From positions 28,892,001 to 28,956,000 of the forward strand of contig OZ017797.1 in assembly GCA_963969395.1 (NCBI GenBank): a DNA stretch of 64,000 nt, written 5' to 3'. The notes beneath the pieces are model-generated. The model was given only the letters and a program-made list of their open reading frames with translations. It was not told the DNA's origin and ran no database searches. Position numbers and translations under genes: made by a program. Origin of the DNA: Pseudoscleropodium purum (taxonomy: Eukaryota; Streptophyta; Bryopsida; Hypnales; Brachytheciaceae). Numbering within the stretch: position 1 is the first letter of the stretch; each line of letters starts with the position of its first letter. This document shows, one piece after another, positions 1-12,261 of the stretch.

Positions 1-642
1 AATTTTGAAAATGAGTGATTATGATTTTTCTATTTGAGATTTTGTTCAAGGATGTCCATTTCAAATCTTCATTTTCTAGTATTGAGGACTCTTGAAAAAG
101 ACAAAGCCTCCAATACTACAAACCTTGGAGAAAAAATCTCATTAGAAATTCATTTATAAAAATTACAGAGCACATTTTGAGAAGCTATAAATTGATTGGG
201 GTTATGTATGCTATGTCTTTCACTTTATACTTTTTTGGTATCCAATTTTTGAGATTTGACATGTAAAAAGAAGATTGAAAGACTTCACACCACTTTCATA
301 ATTTTTACACCTTGATTAAAACATTATAATCTTTCAATCCATAAGTGATATTGTTGCATTTTCTTTTTCAATATCATATCTAACATGTCTAATTTGAATT
401 TGTATAGTTAGAATTCAAAAGTAATTGATAAAACTCATCAAAATGTTGACTTTTTGTTCAATTTAGAGCAAATTTCAAAAACCTTAGAAAGGCCTTATTA
501 AATTTAGCAGGGTTGTATTTGCTCTACATTTGGTTGCGATTGTGGATTAATTTTAAATCTGAAGGGTGGTTTACTACAAGAAAATGAAAAGAGATACAAA
601 ATTTCAATGGACATTTCTTTTGGTGGATGAAATTATGAAAAA
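1..642. other. AT-rich intergenic DNA, no gene seen
   Basis: No convincing open frame or RNA gene. The stretch around 320-345 (aacattataatctttcaatc) recurs almost exactly near 28,722, so at least part of this is dispersed repeat. The block ends at the TTAA at 643-646, which may be the edge of a transposon. Confidence 0.6.
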
Positions 643-2099
643 TTAACCCTTAACTCCAAAATAACCTTGGAACTTCTTGGGATTCTGGCCTGTGTCAAAG
701 AGACCAACAAATTTGAATTTTAGTAAATAATTTTTGTAGATAGGCAAAAATGTAACCATACAGATTCGTAGTAAGGTCTACAAGGATCAACCTCAAATTT
801 TTTTGGACCCAAATTATATGTGGCCATACATTGGATTGATAAAGGTTTCCAAGTTCAAGGGTGACAAATTACATATTTTTTAGACATTGGGGTAGCTTTG
901 GTAGGATATAGGGTGATGAAAATGTATTATATCGAAGTGATTTTTTTTATATTGGGGTGAATTTTAAGTGTTCAACATTTAGATCCAAAAAAAATAATGG
1001 TGGGGATAACACATGTTTGGAGCCAAATTGTCAAAGTTCAAGGTGTCTAAAAAGGCCACAACATAGGTGCAAGTATTACCTATTTACAAAAAAAATGTAA
1101 TTGGTGACTTTGAATGATTCTAACGGTGGAAAGAACATAGTTGGACTAACAAAACTTTTGAACCTATTTGTGCGAAAATTAGACGGTGCATTTGTTCGTA
1201 GGGGCGTTCAGCGAAGCAACCTAAAACCCACCCGATGAAGGAAAGGGTTTCCTTGGTAAGAAGCATGCATGTCACTAGAAAAACTTACAAACACCGTGAC
1301 TTGGCACAATTGGGTATTGGAGTGGCAACAGTATATATAGCCAGTAAGGCAAAAGGACTAACCACTTGTCCATTCAATTCAAAGGCAAAACTAAAAGATT
1401 GCTAGTCCTCAATCCACCCCACAAACATATCCGACCAATTCACGCAGATTCACTAACAAAGAAGTCATACGATTTTGCAAATCAAGAATACATGCACAAT
1501 TACAATAACATAGAAAGCGTATTGCAAATAAGTGAGATCAATTTTGAAAGTCTTCAAAAATTGCAGGCATGTCCAAAAGTGAAGAGTATCAGGAATAATG
1601 TTTTTAATTCTATTTCTCTCCTAGCTGCACCCTAAACTGAAAGTAAAACTCACTCCAACCCAAAAAGTACCATTGTAGTTGTATACATGATTCAAACCCT
1701 ATCCGAATCAAGGGAACACAAAAAATGCAAGCCTGACAATCTAAATCAAATGCTGAACCCTTACAAAAGGGTAAAGATGTGCTAATTACTCTCATACATC
1801 CTATGAAGACCTCAACCAAGCAAGATATTCCATTGTTGCAACGTTAAAGTTACCATCAAGGTGACATGCAATATCTTCTCTAGAACAAAACGAAGTAGCC
1901 ACACTCCCAATACGGCCTCAAAGCTCTTCAAGCGATCCTGCATGAGAATTTCACTACAAAATCTTGGCAGCATACTTTGTAATGGTATGGACCTTCAAGT
2001 AACACGACCCTTTGCACATATAAGCTCCATCCTACCCTGGACACTATTGTATTTGCTTTTAGCTACAAATCACACTTAGCATATAGTTTTAGATGTTGT

Positions 2100-3480
2100 G
2101 CTGAGTAGTGGAGTCCATTGTTGCGACGGTTGAAGGAAGCACTGGTGTGCCCAAGCTGTACTTCTGGATCGCACTACCATCGCGCAAGGGTGTAATGAAA
2201 CTCAATTTAGGACATTCATCACTTTTGCCCAAAATTTATTACATGAGCTTTATACAAAACATAGGCATTGCCAAGACTAGTGTCCAATACAAATAACAAC
2301 AATCAATGCCACCATTTGTGAGATCAAAGCTGTGCCGAGTACTCCATATGACACTTATCAACCGAATCAACTCCTTGCATCATTTCTTGATACTCCACAA
2401 GAATAGGAGAAGTATGATACTTCTTTTGGCCTTCCCACTTGGTCTATTTGAAACAAAATGCCCCTTGTCCTATCGGATCTATAGAGGTGCTCAAAAAGAA
2501 TACACGAACTTGATCAAACCTAAATACTGCAAACATGCAATGCGAACAATACATTTGTATAATAACACCTCCCCTCTCACCATCTATATGGGAATAAGCT
2601 GCTAAATTTGGAAGAAATCCAACTGTGTATGGCAGTACTATGTTGATTGCAAGGAACCCTTATTTGAACAACTCATCAAAAAGAAGGGGAGATGTAAAAT
2701 ACCGATTCATCACAACCAAGTGACCTAGCCCTTTCAAGTCCACGACCAGGGCATTCTCTACTTTAAAACCTAAGTTCTTCTCTACGATTCAACCCTTTCA
2801 TCCAATGTATACTTCAAGATCATACACATATTAGGATTTACTATTTGCACAATACCAAACCTTGATACCATATTTCACAAGTTTTGTAGGCATATACTGC
2901 CTGATATTGCACCTTCTACCATAGTGTGGGATCATAATCTCATCCATGCAAATATGACACTTACAATTATACAATTGCTTAGAAATTTGCACAAAGGACT
3001 CAAGTAGCCATTGTACCTTTCTTATTTTATCATAATTTGGATTTGCTTTGTCTACAACTAAAGTGATATTGTCTACTAGGTGTATGTTACAGCTAATTTG
3101 TTCAAACCTAGCTCTACACATGATTGCTTGTATTAGAGGACAACCGAAGAATTTCCTTTGGCTCTAATACAACCAAATATTCGGTAGCTTTTTTAGGCCC
3201 ATAAGAATATAGACTTCTAGCCAACATCGAAGTTCTCTAGGTGACAAATCTATCTAATTTAGATTGCCATTCAATTTTTCAAGATTGTTATACCCAGGTT
3301 GCTTGGTGTAATGATTGGTTTGGTCACAGATCATGGTCAAAATAGATATGGGCCAAAACTATTCAAAAAAATCATAAGTATGCACAGGGTGCTAGTTGAG
3401 ACAACAAATAGGACCTAGACTTAGTTCCATGAATGGAAAGTGATCAAGGAACAACATAGTATTCAGATCCTTCCAATGTT
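2100..3480 (-). pseudogene. piggyBac-type (PGBD-like) transposase relic
   Basis: Reading leftwards, the conceptual protein matches the DDE_Tnp_1_7 (piggyBac) catalytic fold in order. It has an RFEQI...HLVDN segment, then ICMDEIMIPHYGRR (the family's first catalytic Asp within a DE-M-GR motif), RQYMPTKLVKYGIKVW, an NRYFTSPLLFDEL block, GVDSVDK (third catalytic Asp) and SHKWWH followed by LGNAYVLYKAHV near the C-terminus. The longest uninterrupted piece is 2831-3121. Elsewhere the frame is broken by many stops and shifts, and the second catalytic Asp, expected just before NRYFTS, reads Met (codon at 2708-2710). The gene is therefore dead. The element is a cut-and-paste transposase of the TTAA-specific class. 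Assignment rests on motif order recalled from the family. Confidence 0.75.
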
Positions 3481-4311
3481 GGGGAGTGTATCAATGTTCA
3501 AATGACAATGATTCAAACTCCAAATTCGGGGCATCAAGGATAGTATCTTGTACTACTTTTGGCTTACTACCTCAATCAAACAATACCCAATCAGAATTAC
3601 CCGAATTGCTATTGCCTTGCCAATCAATGAAGTCAACCTTCCAATTTGGGCCTTCATTGTTGTCATCCCCTCCATCTTGTAGATACTTTGGTAGGTCCAA
3701 TGTGAATGTATTGTCTTATGTTCATATAGGAACTCCAGCCTCCTCTCCATCTTCTACTTTTGTTTTAGCCACTTGTACGTCTCCTATATACATTGAATGA
3801 CAATGCTCTTTTTCCAAGGCATGAGTCCCAAATATGCCTCCAAAATCGACCAAGGTTCCCGTGACAAGATGCTGGAACTCCCGAGTCACATGTCCAAAAA
3901 ATATGTTAGCTGAGCCAATACAAAGGCTCAATCCCAACATTGGACGTGGCACCTACACATGCTCTACAATCACGACCTAATTTGTAAGGCTTCCAATGAG
4001 CATACAACCTTGTCCATCACTACATGCACCATACCAATCAAAGTTGTCCCTTTCATGCACTGAATTAGCTATGTGCCCATCAAGAGACACCGGTTGCTTG
4101 CCTACATGAATTGCTCAAAGTCACTTTGCCCTGTCACATCCAGAGCCAGGGACCTCTTTACAATCCAAGAGTGTATTTGTGGCCTCCTCCGTGTCTATAC
4201 CCTAAACATATTCGACATGTAGTTGCTCAAGTGATTCATTCAACATCAATCTCTCCAATCTGTATCGTCTATCTTACATTCAAAATAGCAAATTTGTGGA
4301 CACGTTTTTCT

Positions 4312-5735
4312 TCAAACGACAAAGTGACTAAGCATGTCCACTTCAATAGCTGGTATAAACCAACCCAATGGTGTTACAATTTCTTGTGTTTCTTCAATTG
4401 GGCCTTTAGAATTGACGCCCCGTCCTTTCTGTAAATAGTTTCCTTTCCTTTCCCAACAAACACCCCTACCCTTTGAATTCTCAATCACACCACTATTGGC
4501 TTTCAATGTTGTGCCCCTTCTCCTACCATGCCCTCATTCCCTTCCCATCATGTTCTCCTTTGGATTTCTACAAGGGGAGGGAAGAATCCCTTCCACTACC
4601 TCCACTTGATTGTTGATTATTGCTACCGCATTCTTCACCTTTCTTATCGAATTCCTCTTTTTTTGGTAGAAAAAATCTTTTGGCTTGTTTCTTGCAAAAT
4701 TCTCTCTTATGTCATTGGTGAGAGCAACGAGTGGTTGAAATTGTACTATCACTTGATTTAGAATGTTGATGGACTCCACCAATGTTGGCATGAGGAACAA
4801 CTCTAGCCTCCTGCGATTTGCGGGTGGGTGTGGGACCATCAATGCCACATTCCCTGAACTTGTTGACATTGCTCCCACAAGAGAAAGAAGTGGGCAATTT
4901 TTCCCCTGCACAGCAAACCTTTGCCACAAATTGGCATCGTCTTCAATAGCTCTCGCTCCCGGCACTTCACCTAGCGTTTGCATGTAGGAGACCGCATGAG
5001 CAACCAGTCCTATGTGGCAATGCCAGCCGCCTCCTTCGCCGATATCTGGTTGTTCATTTTTGTCCAACCAAATTACCCTCACCACCTCTAAAAGTTCATT
5101 TGGAAAATCTCACCTCTTCATTCAACCTAAAATGAACGCACCATTATTGTAAAATAAAATTCTCCAATGCCTTGCCCTAAACACCTTTGGAAATTGTGCA
5201 ATCCTGGAGCTCTGAGGGAGCGCTAGCAAGTGTTGATCATCCAAGCAATAGAAGATTCGTTTCCTTTGCATTTCAGTAGCACCAATCTCTACAAGCCAAC
5301 GGTGAATGACCTGCACTTCTACTCTTTGACATTGTGGGACTTGAGCAATCGAGTCGCTCCATAAATTTGCCATTGCAATTGACAATCATTTGCAAAACAC
5401 AAGTACTCACGATGTTGAAACCTCTAGGATTGCAAGTAGTAGGTACAAATAAAAAGCCCAAAAAAAGTCATTGCTAAGCCCACTCCAAATTGTGATTACT
5501 AAGAAGCAATCATCTTCTCAGTCTCCTAATTGTGACTTTGCCAATTAGGCCACCACATCTTGGCAATTGTCGCCATTGCCACAACCACCCCGTCTCTCCC
5601 ACCAAAATTCCATTCCCCAATTGGAGTTGTCCTGCACCCCACCTCTTCCACCATTATCCACCACTCTCCAAATTGAGATGTCTTGGTAGGAATTCAAAGC
5701 CTCTCCATAGCAACTGCACCAATTTGTCACCCTAA
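4312..5735 (-). pseudogene. Open-frame fragments upstream of the piggyBac relic
   Basis: On the same strand as the transposase, and 5' to it, the sequence keeps longer open stretches than its surroundings. The best is 4534-5085 (183 codons), with shorter ones at 5122-5385, 5545-5730 and 4312-4506. The 183-codon piece has a Pro/Arg patch (HPPANRRRLELF), a hydrophobic helix-like segment (NILNQVIVQFQPLV) and a Lys-rich stretch. I recognise no domain. It may be the N-terminal part or a second gene of the same element, because piggyBac N-termini are poorly conserved. It could also be an unrelated captured gene. Confidence 0.3.
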
Positions 5736-6163
5736 ACCCTAAGCCTTGTTGTCATCTGTGTAGTCCTATATTCATTCCAAATTCCTCCTTATATGCGAGC
5801 AACAAAGTAAGATGTGAGTACAAGCCTAATAAGGTTTTTTTATGGCGGGAATGGCTATGTCCTATAGAACAGACTCCTATCCCACAGCGGTATCTCTCCG
5901 AGTCGAGGCCTCATTACCAGGTGTAGCCATTCGCGTTGGCATTGTACATTTTCTCTTGTCCATGGAGGCTACTCAAGATTTCAAGGCCCTATAAATTGAA
6001 GGCCACGTCAACTTCAAAATCTACTACTTCCCTCTATTTTAGCATTTGATCCTCTGTTATTATATAGTTTACAATTTCATCCAATTCAATACAATTTTTC
6101 TTTCATTCAGTTTCCAAAAAAGTTTGGGGACAGATTATGTCCTCATGGTCATTTGGGGGTTAA

Positions 6164-8653
6164 AGTTATGGGAGTCCAATTCTTGAAGAAATACATTGAT
6201 TTTTTGTATTCAGCATCTTGAAGGTGTATAATTTGAGATATATAGAAGTGACAAAAGTTTGTATTCTATCTAAGCAAGATCCAATGACACATCGAACTCC
6301 CAATTTGAATCATTATTGCACTTTTTACATATCTAAGAAGCTTGAAAATGATCATGTATTTTTCATTGTATACAATTATAATTTTGAGCATGACAATGTC
6401 TAACCATAAAAATGAGATCCAAGTGAAAGATGTCAAATGTTGAATTATCAATTCAATGGTGTATGTCTTGACATATTTTTGTGCATAATTCATATCATAG
6501 GAGTTAAATATTGACCTACAAGAGTTATTCCAATGCTAGTCCCAATAGAAAATTGAAATGTGAATGGTTTATAGCATGGTTAAGAAGTAAATCCAATAGA
6601 GTGACTATAACATACCCACTATTATTAATTTAAATCAAGAAAATTTAGAATATAAGACAATCCAAATAAACAAACTGCAATTGCAAATACAAAGTCAAAG
6701 CAATACAAATTTCTAATTTGATTCAACTCAAAAATATTTTAAAAACATGAAAAAAAACATGAATACTCTAATGAATTAGGAAAACAATATTTATTTTGCC
6801 TATGTAAAATTCCAAGTAGTCTTGTCATCTATGAAAAGTGGTAAAAATTTTGGCCTATGTATAGACTTAACTTGAACAATAGTCTTTTTCCTAACAAATC
6901 AAAGTTTGAAGAATTATAATAGTCGATATATTTGGTTTCAATGTATCCCCTCTTCAATTGCTCTAAAAGCTACATTAGTTAATGCAAGTTTAGAACTCAT
7001 TGAATTGTCCTAAAGGCATATCACTTTATTATTCAATTTCACATAATATCAATGTGGAAGGCTATCTTTTGAGTGGATAGTCACTTAGAAGATAAGTTTC
7101 TCAATTAGTTTTGATGTAAGGTTTAATTTTTTTTTTTAAATTGAATTTGTGACCCCCCTACTTCTATTCATATTTTTCAGTGGCTCCCGTGGTGGCAATC
7201 AATATCAGATATTACCACTATATGCATTCTATAGCCATATTTTGTAACATATTTTGTACATGTATCATACCATATTTGTCTTTGATATCCAAATGTAGTA
7301 TTCTATATTTGTAATGTAATCAAATCAATGGCTTTTATTTTTTCATAGAGACGGAGGGTGTAATCAAATCAGTAGCTTTTGTTTTTTCACAAAAAGGGGG
7401 GTGGGTTGTAATTGAATCAACAACTCTCTTTTTTTTCCGCAAAGGTTTGTGTGTGTGGTTAATTGAGTATTTGTGTTTGCAAAGTTTTTTTCTTTTGCTA
7501 AAAAAAACTAAATCTATAGTTGCAGTAGTAGTTGATAGTTCAATCAATGATTCACAATTTTCTTTGAGAGAAGGGGGGGGGGGGGGGGGGGGCAAGCACC
7601 TAGGCCTATAATCACAAGAGATAGTTAGTCAATAAAAAAAGTCTATTTCAATATTGAATTCCAAATAGAACCCATTAGAGGATTTCTCAGAGTTAGGGAG
7701 GGTTATTCCAAGTTGGTACTTCGCGAACTCCCCCCCTTAAGTTTCTAAAGAACAATTGTTTCCAACAAAAAAATTTCAAAAAAAAAATTAATCTTGAAAT
7801 AAAGAAAAAAGTAGAAAAAAAAATTATTTAAAAAAAAAATTAAACTAAATTCGAATGTGGCAGTCGCTATGCCACATCAGCAAGCTATTGTGGCCTTCTG
7901 CAGGGTTGTTTCCGCAAGTTGGGAATTCACATCCCTCCCAAGGGAGAAAAATTCCTCTTATACATTATTTTGAAAAATATAAAATTTGAATTGTATTCAA
8001 TTCACCCTCTATGGGTTTGCAACTATGTTTCTCATCCAAAAACACTTCAACATTGTCATTTCTAGTACGAAGAGTTAAGATAGAAAAAACTAAACTATTC
8101 TTTTGCTTATTCAATTGTAGGATTTTATTTTAGAATTGTAAGAGAATGTGTGGAAAATATTTCAAATACTTTGACCTAATTTATTATGCACTTTTCTTAT
8201 AAAGTACAAGAAACATTTCTTTCTATTGTGGTTAATTAGATTTTCATACTTTGAATCCCATTAACTTAAAAAATTTTGTATTACAAAGTGTTGAGGTTTA
8301 AATCATTTTAGTAGAGATTAATTGAGTTGAAAATGTAGGGACAATATTCATTTATTTTTAAATTCAAAATTTGCATTATTGAAAAAAAAATCATAGATAT
8401 AAAATGGACGTAGGTATAAGATTGAAAGGAAATTAAAATTGCTAATATTTCTAAAATAGAATTGAATTACATCAATCCTAATGGTCAAATTGTTGTATTA
8501 AATAATCTAATATACCTTGTTTGCAAAGACCACTAAATTTTGTCTTTAAATTAGCTTTAGAAGTGGTTATTTTCATTGTTAATGTCTACATTTGAGTTTT
8601 CTTGTACCTATTCAAAGAACTTTTGAATGTTTAGAAGTGACTATTTTCTTTAT
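6164..8653. other. AT-rich repeat-derived DNA
   Basis: No gene is seen. Around 7,320-7,345 the string aatcaaatcaatggctttta matches one near 17,045, showing a dispersed repeat shared with the 16.8-17.1 kb stretch. Around 7,690-7,930 an AT core is flanked by GC-richer ends containing TGTGGCAG...CTATGCCACATC, which resembles a short foldback element. Around 8,020-8,130 there is a fragment similar to the terminus of the TTAA-flanked family described below. Confidence 0.5.
7573..7592 (+). repeat. Uninterrupted run of 20 G
   Basis: Twenty consecutive guanines follow an A-rich stretch and are followed by CAAGCACC. The run could fold into a G-quadruplex and is also a place where sequencing length errors are likely. 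Confidence 0.9.
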
Positions 8654-8657
8654 TTAA

Positions 8658-9899
8658 CCCTAAACTCCTAAAGTTTTTTTACTATGTTTTCATAAAAAAC
8701 ACTCCAAAACTGCCATTTCTAATATAAGTACCAAATTTTAGAGAGAAAATATTTTTAGAAATATAAAGCCATAGGATCTTGTAGTATGATCTTGTAGTAT
8801 GCTCGTTTGAAAAGATGTAGAAAAAATTTCAGAATTTTCCACAATGTAGATTGCAAGATATTAATATTTGAATTGACAAGAATCCTTTTTTTGGCCTTGC
8901 AAAACCCTAGCAATTGCACTTCACAAGGTCACATTTGTATGAGAAAATGTTCAAAATGGTTTCAACTCTTTCAATTTATTCTTCAAGGCAAGTTGGCTAC
9001 ATGCTTCAAAATTTTTAGATCATTTGGAATTGTACAACATATAGAAAAAAATAATAAGCAAAAAGAAATCATTAGATTTTTTTTAGCCCTTGTAGAGGGC
9101 TACAAGATACCCTCGGTTCCCTTAGATTTTGTTGGGTTCCCAAATTCTAAAAATTACGCCATAGCAAATGCATGATATGAAAAAGAAACTACCGCTTCAT
9201 TTTATTTATTTATTTCAAAATAGAAAGAAATAAAAAAATTCAACTTTTTTTTTCATTTAAAGTTTTTTCATTATATATATAGAACAACGCCAGGAATAGA
9301 CCTGAAACAACGCTACTAACTTCCCCCCCAAAGCATCTAATGAGAGAATGATTTAAAATACTAAATTGTTGACAATTTATTTTTAAAATGCCAATTTCCA
9401 ATGGTTGTAGCATTGTGATGAAGAATCTATACCTAATGTTTTTATTTTATTTCAAAAATATGGAAAATAGAATTAAATAAAGGATTTTGAAGTTTATTTT
9501 AGAATAGAGATTCTATAACTACCTGCAAATTACCAGTAAACTACCTACAAAATAAAACTTCTTGAAAGTTTCATTTCATTAATCAAAATGGAATGATTCA
9601 AAGCTAATTTTCTACATGTGTATAAATCTAGAAAACCAATTTCAAATTTCCATTTCTTAAAAAAATGATTTTAAAATAAGTTTTTTTTAGTTGCCCAAAT
9701 TGCCAAGCAATGAAAACTACATATCATGCAATAACTTTTTAACCATATAGTCAGAAGTTATAAAAATTATTGGGCCTTTAAGGTACTCCTTTCATACATG
9801 TTTTGTGAAAATTTCAAAGGAAAAAAATGAAAATTTCATTTGTAGTGAAATGCCTCAAATTGCTATGTTGCCAAAAAATATAGTTTGGTCTTTAATGAG
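8658..9899 (+). mobile_element. TTAA-flanked non-autonomous element, copy A (split by a MITE)
   Basis: The left border is TTAA (8654-8657) then CCCTAAACTCC. The right border is eroded (GAG then TTAG at 9900-9903). The interior aligns by eye along its whole length with copies B and C, through landmarks such as ATAGGATCTTGTAGTAT, GTAGATTGCAAGATATT, CATTTGTATGA and GGAATGATTCAAAGCT. After removing the 273-bp insertion at 9070-9342 the element is 969 bp. There is no transposase. The TTAA target and CCC start are the piggyBac pattern. A 122-codon open frame (8807-9175) lies inside. Confidence 0.6.
9070..9342. mobile_element. MITE, CATTAG family, inserted in copy A
   Basis: A 273-bp insertion with perfect 8-bp terminal inverted repeats (CATTAGAT at 9070-9077, ATCTAATG at 9335-9342). 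Copies B and C keep the uninterrupted empty site here (AAAAGAATAGAGAATGATTT in copy B read in reverse), which fixes the borders. No clear target duplication is seen. Just inside the left end is AGCCCTTGTAGAGGGCT, shared with the MITEs at 19,171 and 60,833. It is non-coding. Confidence 0.7.
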
Positions 9900-10122
9900 T
9901 TAGACAATGCAATGGCCATTTTTCAAATAATGAATGTCAAAGAATCTCTCTATATAGGACATAAGTGTAATTTCTTATCCTCAAAATTTTGTGTGAAAAG
10001 ATGAGGTCTTCTACAATAGTTTGACTTACAATGAGTGTTTTTGCATTTTTTCAAGCCAACAATTTACATGGTACCAAAACAAATGATTTCTACAGTGACC
10101 AACTCATTCTTTTCAAGATTAA

Positions 10123-11064
10123 CCCTTAAACACCCAAATTGCATTTTTTGGTAACATAGAAATTTGGTGTAGCTCACAACAAATGGATTTTTTAATTTAT
10201 TTTCTTTGAAATTTCAACATGACATGTGCCTGAGGAGTAAGGCCCAATAATTTTCATAACTTTTGAATACATGGTTAAAAAGTTATTGTATGATGTGTAC
10301 TTTTCATTGCTCGTTGGCAGCCCGAATTTAAAGAACACTTCTTCAAAAATCATTTTTTTAAGAAATTAAAATTTGAAATTGGTTCTCCAAATTTACATGT
10401 ACTTGGAAAGCTTTGAATCATTCCATTTTGATCAATTAGTGAAAAGTTATGAGGAGTTTTAGTTTTGTGGGAGTTTGCAGGTCGTTATTGAACCTCTACT
10501 CTAAGACAAACTTTGAAGTCTTTTATTTAACTGAATTTTCAATATTTTTGGAAAAAAAATAAAAACATTGAATGTAGATTGTTTAGTACAACATTACAAC
10601 CATTGGAATTGACATTTTTCAATTTCATAAATAATTTGTTAACAATTTAGTATTTTAAATCATTCTCTATTCTTTTCTACTTACTATTTTTTTCCTATAT
10701 GTTGTATGATTTCAAATGATTTGAAAATTTTCAAACAAGTATCCAACTTGACTTGAAAAATGAACTCAAAGAGTAACCACTATTTTGGAAACTTTTTCAT
10801 AGAAATGTGACCTTCTGAAGTGCAATTGCCCAAATTTTTAGAGGACCTCAAAAAAGAAATTTGTCAATTTAAATGCCAATATCTTGCAATCTACATGGTG
10901 AAAATTCTGAAATTTTTCCCACATGTTCTCAAACAGGCTTACTATAAGATCCTACAATTACATGTGTCCAAAAATGTTTGTTTTTTTCTAAAATTTGGTA
11001 CATGTACTAGAAATGACAATTTGGAAGCAGTTTTGGTGAAAACATAGTTAAAAACATTAAGGGA
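10123..11064 (-). mobile_element. TTAA-flanked non-autonomous element, copy B (inverted)
   Basis: Borders are TTAA (10,119-10,122) then CCCTTAAACACCC on the left, and CATTAAGGGA then TTAA (11,065-11,068) on the right. It is 942 bp. The sequence is the reverse complement of copies A and C over its whole length, and keeps the empty site where copy A carries a MITE. Together with copy A it forms a large imperfect inverted repeat with a spacer of about 220 bases. Confidence 0.65.
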
Positions 11065-11068
11065 TTAA

Positions 11069-12261
11069 TTTAAAATTTTAAGTTTTCTTGCACTTATTCA
11101 AATTCCTTACGAATGTCCTTCCAATGATACACATTTCAAGTTCTAGAGTAGGCAACCCATTTCCGACCATCTCCCCATTTGCAATCATAGCTATGTTCAT
11201 ATTACACTCACATGTATTTATATTACAGCTCACCTATTGCACGACCTCCAAGAGCTGCAAAAATGTCCAAGCAGTGTACATTGAAGCATAGAATGATCAC
11301 GGCATGTACATTGAAAGTCATACATCAATTTTTTAACCAACTTATATTCGGAATTACAGCTGCCTACATCACAAAAATAGGTTTTACAGAATCTAAGGGA
11401 ATAAATTTCACAGTACTTTCAATTTTAACCCAAAAAATGTAATTTTTAAAAATCCTCCTTAAATCAATTTGCCGACATGGGAAAAATATTTCCCTGAATA
11501 CACCATGAGTGTAGCTATGCTGAATTCCTCAAGTGGTCGGAAATGGGTCGTCATCCCATAATTACAAAACAATGAAAAGTTATAGTTATATTTGGCTGGG
11601 GAGTGTATTGAGGATCAGAATCATGTGGAACCAGATTTGGAGACGTACAGAATCGCACAGCTAAATTTGACGACTCTGACAACTGTAGCAGTACTTCAAG
11701 TACCATATAAACTTATGATCAGTATGCAAATAGACAGCTTGTGTACAGTTTGTTGAGATTTTCCGTTCTGAAGAATCCTATCGAATTGGATCCGTAGACG
11801 TTTACTTTGAATCAAGCATTGAAATAGTCAGCTCTGCCAAATGGTGCAGGTTGCTGGCCTGCAAGTTAAACAATAGAATTCAGGTGCACTCAGAACTTTA
11901 CAATTTAGTGTAATCTAGTAATGGGTAACCTTAAAAACGTCACAGAAACTGACTTTCAGTGTGTTTTCAGGAATGATAACACAATTTGATACTGGATAAG
12001 TGTAACATCTTTCTTCATGAGAAAAACCATCAACAATATTGCGTGTCGCAAGGCATAAATAGCAACCACATGATGGTTTACTGAAAAAACGAGTCCCCAG
12101 TTCTGCTTCTGCAGTTCCAAAACGACAAAAACTGGAACCGCACGCAATTCAAGAAGATATTTCACGAGGACCAAGGAGCCTACTCTGAAATCTATTACTT
12201 TTATATATAAAAAGTTGATATTCACCTGACTATTCCTTCTATACCACCGTCCTTCCGAGTT
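11069..12261. other. Intergenic, 3' flank of the first NudC gene
   Basis: The region is less AT-rich than the repeats on its left. No gene or recognised repeat is seen. It should contain the 3' UTR of the minus-strand NudC gene that ends at 12,262. The open frame at 11,956-12,225 has no recognisable content. Confidence 0.5.

Larger units (their letters stand above)
643..6163 (-). mobile_element. Possible full extent of a decayed piggyBac-type element
   Basis: The transposase relic at about 2.1-3.5 kb lies between two candidate ends. On the left, TTAA (643-646) is followed by CCCTTAACTCC. On the right, read inward on the minus strand, TTAA (6160-6163) is followed by CCCCCAAATGACC. Known piggyBac elements duplicate TTAA on insertion and begin with CCC, so both borders have the right form, but the inverted termini agree over only a few bases. 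Inside are also a plus-strand TATA-like string (TATATATAG, 1332-1340) and a stretch near 5.8-6.06 kb with further TATA-like sequences. The size of about 5.5 kb is larger than a typical piggyBac, so nested insertions or a wrong border are possible. Confidence 0.3.

Noticed and set aside
5800..6120. LTR of a retrotransposon
   Set aside because: TATA-like strings are present, but I found no second copy, TG...CA borders, primer-binding site or reverse transcriptase.
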